Position numbers and translations under genes: made by a program. A stretch of 64,000 nucleotides of DNA from Neptunitalea lumnitzerae (lineage in GTDB: Bacteria > Bacteroidota > Bacteroidia > Flavobacteriales > Flavobacteriaceae): assembly GCF_027924185.1 (NCBI RefSeq), contig NZ_BRVO01000002.1, positions 744,001 through 808,000 of the forward strand, in the 5' to 3' direction. Below are positions 9,090 to 17,891 of the stretch, one piece after another. Under the pieces are notes generated by a model that saw nothing but the letters and a program-made list of their open reading frames with translations, searched no databases and was not told where the DNA came from. The number at the start of each line of letters is the position of its first letter. Within the stretch, counting starts at the first letter, position 1.

Positions 9090-10544
9090 ATGGCTATTAT
9101 ACTTAAAGGAGATAAAGAAATTGAAAACATCCCTTCAATAAAAGCTAAGTCGTTACGCATAAACTTAAACAACGAGATTTACGGAACTTTTGCTGAAATT
9201 GGTGCAGGACAAGAAACGGTGCGAAACTTTTTTAGAGCCGGTGGCGCATCTGGTACCATAGCAAAAGCAATGAGTGCTTATGACAAAGATTTTAGTGATG
9301 CCATTTATGGCAACGAAGATGATGGAAGGTATGTAACCGAGCCTCGCTTGAAAAAAATGTTAAGTCATGAAATGAACTTAATGGAAGAGCGACTTAGACA
9401 TAAATACCCAGAAAGATTATTTTTTGCTTACGCAAACACCGTTGCTACTATCGATTTTGCAAAAAAGTATAAAGGCCACGGATGGGTTGGTATACGCTAT
9501 CAAGTAGACCACCAAGAAGATTATAACGAAATTATACTTCATATTCGTTTTCACCAAACGGAGGCCAGACTTCAACAGGAAACATTAGGAAAATTAGGAG
9601 TTAACCTAATTTATGGAGCTTTTTACAAGCATAACAAACCTAAAAAGCTTTTAAAATACCTCTATGACCACTTAGAAAGAGATACTATTGAAATAGATAC
9701 TATTAACTTTTCTGGTCCTAGATTTAAAGATGTAGACAACCGTTTAATGAGTTTACAACTAGTTAAAAACGGAATGACCGAGGCGGTTATGTTTGACAAG
9801 TTTGGAAAAAACATTTTACCAGCTGCCTTGCTATACAAAAAGAATGTATTGGCATTACGCGGTAGTTTTAGACCCGTTACCAAAGTAAATATGAGTATGT
9901 ACAAGGAATCTTATGAAATGTTCCTTGCAGAAAATAAAGTAGATAGAGATAAGGCTGAAGTAATTTTTGAAATTACACTCTCCAACCTTAAATCAATGGG
10001 AGAAATTGATGAGGAAGATTTTATTGATAGAGCTGATTTACTTTGTTCATTAGGGCAAACGGTAATGATATCTAACTTTAAAGAATACTATCGTGTTGTA
10101 GAATATTTCTCTAATTACACCAAAGCTAGAATGGGATTAGCTATGGGGGTAAACAACTTAGTAGAAATTTTTAACGAAAACTATTATCGTCATCTTAGTG
10201 GTGGTATCTTAGAGGCTTTTGGTAAATTGTTCTACCGAGACCTTAAAGTTTACCTACACCCTATGAAAGATAGCGAAACGGGCCAAATTATAGATAGTGA
10301 TAGTCTAAAAGTACATCCTAGAATGAAAGAGCTTTATAAGTTCTTTAAGTTTAATGGTAAAGTTGTAGACATCACTAATTTTGATCCTGAATCATTAGAT
10401 ATTTTCTCAAGAGAAGTACTTCTTAAAATTGAAGAAGGTAGTAACGATTGGCAAGATATGTTACCAGAGGGTATTGCAGAATTAATTATGAAAAAAGGCC
10501 TTTTTGGATATCCTGCAAAAAGCACTACCGAAGAAACTACATAA
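9090..10544 (+). CDS. Conserved protein of unknown function, 484 aa
   Basis: I do not recognise a characterised domain, although this type of protein is familiar as a conserved soluble product of Flavobacteriia; similar sequences may carry misleading names in databases. It has no signal peptide or membrane helix. The N-terminal region has EIYGTFAEIGAGQETVRNFF followed by a Gly/Ala/Ser-rich stretch AGGASGTIAKAMSAYD that looks like a phosphate- or nucleotide-binding loop, though it is not a Walker motif. The rest is mixed alpha/beta with many charged residues. It is monocistronic, with its own promoter and a strong terminator. Confidence 0.85.
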   Translation: MAIILKGDKEIENIPSIKAKSLRINLNNEIYGTFAEIGAGQETVRNFFRAGGASGTIAKAMSAYDKDFSDAIYGNEDDGRYVTEPRLKKMLSHEMNLMEERLRHKYPERLFFAYANTVATIDFAKKYKGHGWVGIRYQVDHQEDYNEIILHIRFHQTEARLQQETLGKLGVNLIYGAFYKHNKPKKLLKYLYDHLERDTIEIDTINFSGPRFKDVDNRLMSLQLVKNGMTEAVMFDKFGKNILPAALLYKKNVLALRGSFRPVTKVNMSMYKESYEMFLAENKVDRDKAEVIFEITLSNLKSMGEIDEEDFIDRADLLCSLGQTVMISNFKEYYRVVEYFSNYTKARMGLAMGVNNLVEIFNENYYRHLSGGILEAFGKLFYRDLKVYLHPMKDSETGQIIDSDSLKVHPRMKELYKFFKFNGKVVDITNFDPESLDIFSREVLLKIEEGSNDWQDMLPEGIAELIMKKGLFGYPAKSTTEETT

Positions 10545-10562
10545 AAATGAATACTTACGTGT

Positions 10563-10604
10563 AAAAAAGGTATAGAATAGAAATTCTATACCTTTTTATT
10601 TTTC
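10563..10604 (+). terminator. Rho-independent terminator
   Basis: A 10-bp stem (GGTATAGAAT at 10569-10578, ATTCTATACC at 10583-10592) with a 4-nt loop is flanked by an A-run and a T-rich tail. It ends the 484-aa unknown gene. Confidence 0.85.
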
Positions 10605-10677
10605 TGAACTGTAAGCATTTACACATTCTACCCTGTTAAAAAAACTACTTTAACATAAGTAAAAGTTATATTTTAAG

Positions 10678-10685
10678 TAATTTTG
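10678..10685 (+). promoter_or_regulatory. TAnnTTTG promoter -7 element
   Basis: TAATTTTG lies 28 nt before the ATG of the secreted repeat protein. Confidence 0.55.
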
Positions 10686-10713
10686 CATTTTATTAATAAT
10701 TATATAACAAAAT

Positions 10714-13614
10714 ATGCAAAAATTTACTACTTATTTACTTTTATTATTTTGCGGGTTATATGGTTTTTCTCAAGGAACTGACTTCACAGATCCTATAGAA
10801 ATTGCTTCACTTCCATATAACACCACAGATGACACCTCCAATTATGGAGATAACTATGATAACGGTGACAGTCCTTGCTCAAATTACTATTTAAGTGGAG
10901 ACGATGTTGTGTATGCTTACACTCCATTAACAGACGGTACTTTTATCATTTCACTTAGTAATATTAGCAATACCTATGCAGGTATTCATGTTTTTGATGG
11001 TTTAATTGATGACGCTAACACTTCTTGTGTTGACTTTTTAGGAAACTCAAGTAGCAGTGGAGACATGAGCTTACAGGTTAGTTTAGATGCTTTTGTAACA
11101 TATTATATTGTTTTTTCTACTTGGGCATCACCTCAGAGCTTTTCATATACATTTGACCTAACTGAATTAAATTGTACACAAGCTGTTGCTTCTACGGCAA
11201 TTGGTGCTACTGATTGTACAACTTCAGAATTCTATGTAGATGTAGATGTTACTTCTCTTAACGATGGTGTATCTATTACAGATGGCACAAATACATGGCC
11301 TGTTACTACTACAGGTATTACATCTGTTGGTCCTTTTACGATAGGAAATAATGTAGGTCTTACCTTTACACATTCAGATAGTGCTTGTGACTTGGACTTA
11401 GGTACATTCGGATATATATGTCCTGCTACAAATGACGAGTGCGCTGATGCTATTGAATTAACAGTAAATGCAGATGAAAACTGTGGTGTTGTTACTTCAG
11501 GTCTTACTGTTGGTGCTACTGCTTCTTCTCAAACAGATGATGTTCCAGGTACACCAAACAACGATGTATGGTTTTATTTTACAGCTACTAGTACTGTTCA
11601 TAATATCTCATTAAGTAACGTTATATCTGTTATCGGAAGTGATGATAGCAGTACAGACATGGCTATGGGACTGTATGACGGATCAGCTGGTTGTAGTGCA
11701 CTTACTTTAATTGAAGGTAGTGACCCAAATAGCTTTCAAGCTTCAGGTTTAACAGTTGGAACTGATTACTACCTTAGAGTTTTTGGTTATTGGGATTCTA
11801 TTCAAAATACAACTTTTGACGTTTGTGTTGGAACACCTCCATCACCACCTGCTAATAATGACTGTGCTAATGCAGACGTTATTTCTGTAGGAGCATACGG
11901 CGCTTGTAATTCTGTTAGTTTTGATAATACTTATGCTACTGACAGTGGTGTTGTTGGTAGTTGTGAAGGATTTGACAATGACGAAAAAGATGTTTGGTAT
12001 AGTTTTACCACTAATAGTACAGATGGAATAACTCTTGAAGTTACCACAGGAACAAGTTCATATGTAGAAATAGCTATTTATGATAGCTGTGGAGGTTCTG
12101 AAGTATATTGCCAAGCTGGTTTAGATTCAGGTGAAAACCTAATTAATGTTTTACAAGCTAATACAACCTATATTTTACAAGTTTGGACAGAAGATTATGA
12201 TGCTGATGCATATGAATTTTGTATTTCTGATCTTCCTGCTTGTCCAGATCCATCAGATTTAGGCGTAGCTAGCTTATATTCTACTTCTGCATGGTTAGAA
12301 TGGAATGAAAACGGATCTGCTGCTAATTGGGATATCGAATGGGGCGTTGCAGGATTTACTCCTACAGGTACTCCAAATGTAAATGATACCATGGATAATC
12401 CTTATGAATTAACAGGATTATCTTTAGAAACAGATTACGATTTCTACGTAAGATCTGACTGTGGTATGAATGACACTGACGTTAGTGGATGGGTAGGCCC
12501 ATATAGCTTTACTACGCTACCTACACCTCCTGCTAATGATGACTGCGCTAATGCAATTGAATTAACAGTGAATACTGATGATAGCTGTACCATTACTACT
12601 TCTGGCACAACGTTAGGAGCTTCGGCATCTGCACAAGCAGATGATGTTACAGGTTACCCTAATACCGATGTATGGTATTACTTTGAAGCTACAAGTGAAC
12701 AACATACTATTTCTTTAAGTAATGTTACCAACATAGGTGGTGGTACCTCCACTAGTACAGATATGGGAATGGGATTATATGATGGTACAAACGGATGTAA
12801 CGCACTTGCATTAGTTGATGATAGTGACCCAAATTCATTCCAAGTAAGTGGATTAACAATTGGTAACACATACTATGTACGTGTATATGGTTGGTATGAG
12901 TCCATTCAAAACAATACTTTTGACCTATGTATCAGTACACCTCCTGCTCCTCCTGCTAATGATGACTGTGATGGTGCATTTACTTTAACTGTTGAAGAAA
13001 ACATTGCTACATTAGCAGATGCCACTCAAATACCTGGTACCATTGCTAGTGCTACAAATTCTGGTATCACAGCACCAACAGGTACAGCTAATGATGATGT
13101 ATGGTTCAGTTTTGTAGCTACTACAACTGACATTACTATTGATGTTACCGATGATTTTGATGGTGTGATTGAATTATTCTCTGGTGATTGTAATGGACTT
13201 ACTTCTATTGAGAATGACGATTATACTTATGCTACAGGAAACCCTAGAATCTCTAGAAATGATTTTGTGGTAGGACAAACCTATTATGTTAGAGTATATA
13301 ATTATAGTAGTACCACCACTACTGCACCAGATTTTACCATTGCATTATGGACCTCTAACTCTTTAAGTTTAGATAGCTTTACAGATAATCAGTTTACTTA
13401 TTTCCCTAACCCGGTAAATAATGTACTTAACTTAAAAGCTGAAAATACTATTGAGGCTGTTAACGTTTATAACCTTATCGGTCAAAAAGTATTAAATGTT
13501 ACTCCAGGAGCTAATAACTACGAGTTAGATATGACTGCTGTAGTACCTGGAACTTATTTTGTAAATGTTATTATAAATAACACTTCAAAAACAATTAAGA
13601 TTGTTAAGAAATAA
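10714..13614 (+). CDS. Secreted multidomain protein with type IX sorting domain
   Basis: The 966-residue protein begins with a signal peptide (MQKFTTYLLLLFCGLYGFSQ). It ends with a type A sorting domain from residue 896 (YFPNPVNNVLNLK, then GQKVL and GTYFVNV), the tag for type IX secretion and surface display or release. In between are repeated beta-rich modules beginning ND-C-A-DAI/ELTVN: one near residue 240 and a close copy near residue 608, with more divergent units near 385 and 747. A fibronectin type III-like domain lies at about 510-605. Conserved Cys residues suggest disulfides. No catalytic domain is visible, so adhesion or a structural role is a guess. Confidence 0.9.
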   Translation: MQKFTTYLLLLFCGLYGFSQGTDFTDPIEIASLPYNTTDDTSNYGDNYDNGDSPCSNYYLSGDDVVYAYTPLTDGTFIISLSNISNTYAGIHVFDGLIDDANTSCVDFLGNSSSSGDMSLQVSLDAFVTYYIVFSTWASPQSFSYTFDLTELNCTQAVASTAIGATDCTTSEFYVDVDVTSLNDGVSITDGTNTWPVTTTGITSVGPFTIGNNVGLTFTHSDSACDLDLGTFGYICPATNDECADAIELTVNADENCGVVTSGLTVGATASSQTDDVPGTPNNDVWFYFTATSTVHNISLSNVISVIGSDDSSTDMAMGLYDGSAGCSALTLIEGSDPNSFQASGLTVGTDYYLRVFGYWDSIQNTTFDVCVGTPPSPPANNDCANADVISVGAYGACNSVSFDNTYATDSGVVGSCEGFDNDEKDVWYSFTTNSTDGITLEVTTGTSSYVEIAIYDSCGGSEVYCQAGLDSGENLINVLQANTTYILQVWTEDYDADAYEFCISDLPACPDPSDLGVASLYSTSAWLEWNENGSAANWDIEWGVAGFTPTGTPNVNDTMDNPYELTGLSLETDYDFYVRSDCGMNDTDVSGWVGPYSFTTLPTPPANDDCANAIELTVNTDDSCTITTSGTTLGASASAQADDVTGYPNTDVWYYFEATSEQHTISLSNVTNIGGGTSTSTDMGMGLYDGTNGCNALALVDDSDPNSFQVSGLTIGNTYYVRVYGWYESIQNNTFDLCISTPPAPPANDDCDGAFTLTVEENIATLADATQIPGTIASATNSGITAPTGTANDDVWFSFVATTTDITIDVTDDFDGVIELFSGDCNGLTSIENDDYTYATGNPRISRNDFVVGQTYYVRVYNYSSTTTTAPDFTIALWTSNSLSLDSFTDNQFTYFPNPVNNVLNLKAENTIEAVNVYNLIGQKVLNVTPGANNYELDMTAVVPGTYFVNVIINNTSKTIKIVKK
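11431..11832 (+). repeat. Internal module repeat, copy 1
   Basis: This stretch encodes a module of about 130 residues starting NDECADAIELTVN and ending near NTTFDVCVG. It is the closest relative of the copy at 12535-12936. Shared landmarks are the start, DPNSFQ-SGLT and the WYES/YWDS-IQN segment. Confidence 0.75.
12535..12936 (+). repeat. Internal module repeat, copy 2
   Basis: This module starts NDDCANAIELTVN and ends near NNTFDLCIS. It matches copy 1 over its whole length at protein level, but the DNA has diverged, which points to an old duplication. Confidence 0.75.
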
Positions 13615-13636
13615 TTTTCCACAATTTTATATTATA

Positions 13637-13668
13637 AAAGCTACCGTATTACGGTAGCTTTTTTTTTA
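13637..13668 (+). terminator. Rho-independent terminator after the secreted protein
   Basis: The stem AAAGCTACCG (13637-13646) pairs with CGGTAGCTTT (13652-13661) around a TATTA loop, followed by a T-run to 13667. Confidence 0.88.
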
Positions 13669-13672
13669 TGGT

Positions 13673-13680
13673 TACATTTG
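13673..13680 (+). promoter_or_regulatory. TAnnTTTG promoter -7 element, 4 nt from start codon
   Basis: TACATTTG ends only 4 nt before the ATG at 13685, so transcription should begin at or next to the start codon, giving a leaderless mRNA. Confidence 0.6.
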
Positions 13681-13684
13681 CCGC

Positions 13685-14686
13685 ATGGAACTATATTTTT
13701 CATTGGTAATTCCGGTTTTTAACAGACCAGAAGAAGTAGACGAGTTATTAGAAAGCTTAACCAAGCAAACCTACACAAAAGAATATGAAATAGTAATTGT
13801 TGAAGATGGCTCTACCCTAACCTCTGAAGAGGTGGTTGCTAACTACACAGACAAGCTAAATATTTCTTATTATTTTAAGCCTAATTCTGGCCCAGGTGCT
13901 TCTAGAAACTACGGCATGGCTATAGCAAAAGGTAATTACTACATTATATTAGATTCCGATTGTATTATTCCTCCAGATTATCTATACAATGCGCACCAGT
14001 ATTTAGAAAACAATTATGTAGAATGTTTTGGAGGTAGAGATGCAGAACATACCTCTTTCTCTATACTGCAAAAAGCTATTAGTTATAGTATGACGTCCTT
14101 CTTAACTACTGGAGGCATTAGAGGAAGTAAAAAATCAGTCAACAAATTCCAACCTCGTAGCTTTAACATGGGCATTTCTAAAAAAGCTTTTGAAGCCACT
14201 GGAGGATTTGGAAAAATACATCCTGGTGAAGACCCTGATCTTACCATAAGAATTTGGAAAGCCGGCTTTGATACTGCCTACATAGACAATGCTTTTGTGT
14301 ACCACAAAAGAAGAATTTCTTGGAAAAAGTTCTATCAACAAGTATATAAGTTTGGGTTAACAAGACCTATATTAAATCACTGGCATCCTGATAGTAAAAA
14401 AATAACCTACTGGTTCCCAAGTGTATTTGTAGTAGGCTTAACGCTAAGTGTTTTACTTAGTTTTTTTGGTATACCTTATCTATTGTACTGTTATAGCTTC
14501 TATTTTTTATTATTATTTTCTGAAAGTTTGTTAAAAAATAAAAGTTTACAAATAGCTATATTATCTTTAGTAGCCGTTATAATTCAATTTAGTGGTTACG
14601 GATATGCTTTTTTAAAGGCAAATATTATGCTAACTTTATATCATAAAGAACCACAAGAATTATTTCCAAAAGTTTTCTTTAAATAA
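13685..14686 (+). CDS. Glycosyltransferase family 2 membrane protein
   Basis: The 333-residue protein has a GT-A catalytic domain: LVIPVFNRPEEVDELLESL at the N-terminus, VEDGST near residue 40, and the metal-binding LDSDC near residue 90. PGEDPDLTIRIWKAGF is the typical acceptor-side motif. Two or more hydrophobic segments (about residues 240-300) anchor the C-terminus in the inner membrane. It probably transfers a sugar to a lipid or envelope glycan; donor and acceptor cannot be read. It starts a three-gene run with the YbbR protein (4 bp gap) and coaE (2 bp gap). Confidence 0.9.
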   Translation: MELYFSLVIPVFNRPEEVDELLESLTKQTYTKEYEIVIVEDGSTLTSEEVVANYTDKLNISYYFKPNSGPGASRNYGMAIAKGNYYIILDSDCIIPPDYLYNAHQYLENNYVECFGGRDAEHTSFSILQKAISYSMTSFLTTGGIRGSKKSVNKFQPRSFNMGISKKAFEATGGFGKIHPGEDPDLTIRIWKAGFDTAYIDNAFVYHKRRISWKKFYQQVYKFGLTRPILNHWHPDSKKITYWFPSVFVVGLTLSVLLSFFGIPYLLYCYSFYFLLLFSESLLKNKSLQIAILSLVAVIIQFSGYGYAFLKANIMLTLYHKEPQELFPKVFFK

Positions 14687-14690
14687 GCGT

Positions 14691-15653
14691 ATGAAAGAGA
14701 AAAATAAAAAATCGATTAAAACAGTTATAAAAAATAAAAAGACTGCTACCTTTTTAGTTTTTTTAGGCTTCTCTTCTATTATTTGGTTGCTCATAAAGCT
14801 TTCAAAAGAATATCAGCAAAACTATGATGTTACTCTTAAGTTTTATGAAACCGACAAACAAAAAATCATAACCAATCAAACCACTAAAACAGTTAGTGTT
14901 TTAATTAAATCTACCGGATTTCAGCTATTAAAATATAATTTAACTTCGAACGAATTTAATATAGATATAACTGATTTAGGAGATCAAGATATTGTTATTG
15001 ATTTAGGGAACAACAGATATAAAAACGCCATGCAAAGACAAACTTTTAAAAGAAGTAACGTTTTAGGCGTAACCCCCGAAAAAGTAAATGTTACCGTAGA
15101 TACCCTTACCAGTAAAGAGATTGAAGTAATACCTACCGTACAACTTATCTATAGAAATGGTTATCAGCTTAGTGATTCTGTAAAGGTATCTCCTAATTTT
15201 ATAACAGCTTATGGCCCTTCCGAGTTTTTAGACTCGTTGAGTACTGTAAATACTGAATACATAAGCTTGGAAGATGTTTTTGATGATTTTGAAAAAACTG
15301 TAAAACTTACCCCTGCTAAAAATAAAGAAATCAATTATTCTCAAAATACAGTAACCATTAGTGGCTCTGTAGAGCGGTTTTCTGAAAAGGTTTTTGAACT
15401 TCCTGTGAGGTTTATAAATGTACCTGATCATGTGTCTATCAAATCTTTTCCTGAAGCAGTAAAAGTTGTATGTAAAGGTAATATTGAAGAACTCAAAGCG
15501 GCTTCAGTAAACGATTTTGATCTTATTTGTGATTATAACAATATAGACTCTACTTCTACTTTTGTAAAAACCAAAGTAAGAACTAAACCTAAAAATATTG
15601 ATGTTGTAAAAATCAACGATGATAATTTTCAAGTACTAATTAGAAAAATGTAA
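14691..15653 (+). CDS. YbbR-like domain protein (CdaR-like)
   Basis: The 320-residue product has one N-terminal membrane helix (TATFLVFLGFSSIIWLLIKLS) followed by YbbR-like beta repeats outside the membrane, seen as recurring VNVTVD, IEVIPTVQLIY and LPVRFINVP strands. YbbR proteins such as CdaR bind and regulate the diadenylate cyclase CdaA in Firmicutes. No cyclase gene is adjacent here, so only the fold is assigned. It is placed tightly between the glycosyltransferase and coaE genes. Confidence 0.85.
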   Translation: MKEKNKKSIKTVIKNKKTATFLVFLGFSSIIWLLIKLSKEYQQNYDVTLKFYETDKQKIITNQTTKTVSVLIKSTGFQLLKYNLTSNEFNIDITDLGDQDIVIDLGNNRYKNAMQRQTFKRSNVLGVTPEKVNVTVDTLTSKEIEVIPTVQLIYRNGYQLSDSVKVSPNFITAYGPSEFLDSLSTVNTEYISLEDVFDDFEKTVKLTPAKNKEINYSQNTVTISGSVERFSEKVFELPVRFINVPDHVSIKSFPEAVKVVCKGNIEELKAASVNDFDLICDYNNIDSTSTFVKTKVRTKPKNIDVVKINDDNFQVLIRKM

Positions 15654-15655
15654 TT

Positions 15656-16246
15656 ATGATTGTTGGCATAACAGGTGGTATAGGTAGCGGTAAAACAACC
15701 GTAGCAAAAATGTTTAAGGATTTAGGTGTACCAGTTTACATTTCAGATATAGAAGCTAAAAAGCTTATGGATACTTCAGCTAGTATTAAACATAAACTTG
15801 CTGATTTATTTGGAGCAGAAGCTGTAAATAATAATATCATCAACAGAGCATTTATAGCTAAAAAGGTTTTTAATAATAAAGAATTATTAAACCAACTAAA
15901 TGCTATTGTTCATCCAGAAGTTAAAAAACATTTTGAACAATGGTACAACCAACAAACTACTCCATTTGTTATTAAAGAATCTGCTATTCTTTTTGAAACT
16001 GGCGAATACAAAAAAACAGATGTAATAATTACCGTAACAGCTCCGCTAGAAGTAAAGATAAACAGGGTTATAGAGCGTGACAACACTACAAAAGAAGCCG
16101 TTTTAGAACGGATGAAAAACCAGTGGACAGACGAGCAAAAAATTCCACTTTCTCACTATATCATAGAAAATACCAATTTAACAAGTACACTACAACAGGT
16201 TAAGGAATTACACCAATTACTTTATAAAAAAAAGAACACACTTTAA
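15656..16246 (+). CDS. coaE: Dephospho-CoA kinase
   Basis: CoaE phosphorylates the 3'-OH of dephospho-CoA, the last step of CoA synthesis. The 196-residue length is standard. The P-loop GITGGIGSGKTT is at the N-terminus, followed by DIEAKKLMD (substrate region), VHPEVKKHF and the lid ERDNTTKEAVLERM. It starts 2 bp after the YbbR gene. Together with coaBC at 35616 it places two CoA-pathway genes in the window. Confidence 0.96.
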   Translation: MIVGITGGIGSGKTTVAKMFKDLGVPVYISDIEAKKLMDTSASIKHKLADLFGAEAVNNNIINRAFIAKKVFNNKELLNQLNAIVHPEVKKHFEQWYNQQTTPFVIKESAILFETGEYKKTDVIITVTAPLEVKINRVIERDNTTKEAVLERMKNQWTDEQKIPLSHYIIENTNLTSTLQQVKELHQLLYKKKNTL

Positions 16247-16248
16247 TC

Positions 16249-16296
16249 TTTTAACATTATTGTTAAGGTTAGGTTAAAAGGCCTGAAATGTTAAAA
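16249..16296. promoter_or_regulatory. Inverted repeat, candidate operator for the RprXY-like pair
   Basis: TTTTAACATT at 16249-16258 is the exact reverse complement of AATGTTAAAA at 16287-16296, with 28 bp between. The spacer holds direct GGTTA repeats (AAGGTTAGGTTAAAA). The right arm ends 9 bp before the promoter element at 16306, a sensible place for regulator binding. A protein is not shown to bind here. Confidence 0.4.
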
Positions 16297-16305
16297 TTAA
16301 ACTGT

Positions 16306-16313
16306 TAATTTTG
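16306..16313 (+). promoter_or_regulatory. TAnnTTTG promoter -7 element, 5 nt from start codon
   Basis: TAATTTTG ends 5 nt before the ATG at 16319, again implying a leaderless or nearly leaderless mRNA. Confidence 0.6.
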
Positions 16314-16318
16314 GTCCG

Positions 16319-17884
16319 ATGGGTAAGAAATTATTCGTATTGTTGGTTATTCTAATGAGCCTGTCGCTCATAGGAATTATATTTGTTCAGGGATATTGGA
16401 TTAAAACATCGGTAGATGATAAGGAAGACCAATTTTCCATGAATGTGTCGTTGGCTTTAACCAGTGTTGCAGATGAGATACAAAACCGTGAAACTAAGTT
16501 ATTTATAGAACGGTTAATTAACAGTGACATTGATTCTTTAGAACCAACCATAAAGTCTATTAAACAATTATTTTTAAAAGGCATTGACCAAAAAACGAAT
16601 CAACCTTACATTTATTCGAATGAAATATTTGAAGAGGATTTTGGATACTCACCGCTCTTTGAAAATAGTTTAGATTCTATACAGCTTAAGCGATATTATA
16701 ATATAAGTACTTTCACTACTGAAGGTACCGATGTTATAGATAACACACGCATCAATTCATCACAAGAGAATATTAGCAAAATTAGAAGGCTGAGTGACCT
16801 GGATAAGGCTATGTTTATGACAACCTACAAAGATGTCATTAAATCGTTTCCAATTACCAGAAGAACCTCTGTAGAAGAAATTAAAGCTTTGTTATCTAAA
16901 GAACTTAAAGAAAGAAATTTAGATCTTGCTTTTGAATTTGGTGTATATAGTGATGCTTTGGCAACAAAAATTAGATCAGAGAATTTTGAAATTGCTAAAA
17001 GAAATCAATACTCAACACCCTTATTCACTGATAACGATAATAAAAGTGAATATGATTTAATTGTTAGTTTCCCTAACAAAAAGAGATATCTAATTTCTTC
17101 TATTATAGTAATGGTAGTTTTATCTATTGCCTTTACCTTAATTATTATAATAGCGTATTCTAGTGCTCTTTTACAATTGTTACGTCAACGTCAGATTTCA
17201 GAAATCAAAACTGACTTTATAAACAATATGACGCATGAGTTTAAAACTCCAATTGCTACTATTAATTTGGCTTTAGATTCTGTAAAATCACCTAAAATAA
17301 TGGCAGACCCTAAAAAGTTAGAGCATTATTTAAAAGTTATTAGAGAAGAAAATAAACGTATGCATGCGCAAGTTGAAAATGTTTTAAGAATCTCAAGATT
17401 AGAGAAAAATCAACTTAATATTTCTAAAGAACGTTTAGATGCGCATGACTTAATAGAAGATGCTATAACGCATGTTTTATTAATTGTAGAAGACAAAGGC
17501 GGTTATATTAATGAACATTTGAATGCAGAACGGTCAGACATACTGGCTAATGATGTTCATTTCACCAATATTTTGGTTAACATATTAGATAACGCAGTAA
17601 AATACTCTGAGGGACCACCTAAAATAGATGTGTTTACAGAAGTAGTAAAAAACAGTATCGTTATTAAAATTCAAGATCAAGGTATTGGTATGAGTAAAGC
17701 TGTATTAAAAAGAGCTTTTGAAAAATTTTATAGAGAACATACGGGAGACATTCATAACGTTAAAGGACATGGTTTAGGTCTGGCGTATGTTAAGAAAATA
17801 GTAGAAGATCACCAAGGAGAGGTATATGCAGAGAGTGAGAAAGGCAAAGGAAGTACCTTTTATATAAAGTTACCTTTAATTTAA
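16319..17884 (+). CDS. Sensor histidine kinase, RprX-like
   Basis: The 521-residue membrane kinase has helix 1 at about residues 7-29, a periplasmic sensor of about 230 residues, and helix 2 at about 259-281. A dimerisation domain carries NNMTHEFKTPIATI with His306, followed by an ATPase domain (NILDNAVKYS, DQGIGMSKA, GHGLGLAYVKKI). The long sensor and the adjacent response regulator fit the Bacteroidota RprX/RprY pair. The stimulus is unknown. It begins at a TAnnTTTG promoter with an inverted repeat upstream. Confidence 0.93.
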   Translation: MGKKLFVLLVILMSLSLIGIIFVQGYWIKTSVDDKEDQFSMNVSLALTSVADEIQNRETKLFIERLINSDIDSLEPTIKSIKQLFLKGIDQKTNQPYIYSNEIFEEDFGYSPLFENSLDSIQLKRYYNISTFTTEGTDVIDNTRINSSQENISKIRRLSDLDKAMFMTTYKDVIKSFPITRRTSVEEIKALLSKELKERNLDLAFEFGVYSDALATKIRSENFEIAKRNQYSTPLFTDNDNKSEYDLIVSFPNKKRYLISSIIVMVVLSIAFTLIIIIAYSSALLQLLRQRQISEIKTDFINNMTHEFKTPIATINLALDSVKSPKIMADPKKLEHYLKVIREENKRMHAQVENVLRISRLEKNQLNISKERLDAHDLIEDAITHVLLIVEDKGGYINEHLNAERSDILANDVHFTNILVNILDNAVKYSEGPPKIDVFTEVVKNSIVIKIQDQGIGMSKAVLKRAFEKFYREHTGDIHNVKGHGLGLAYVKKIVEDHQGEVYAESEKGKGSTFYIKLPLI

Positions 17885-17891
17885 AAAAACT

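Noticed and set aside
9005-9172. N-terminal extension of the PhnP-like hydrolase
   Set aside because: It would overlap the start of the divergent gene and both promoter elements; the family N-terminus begins at 9004.
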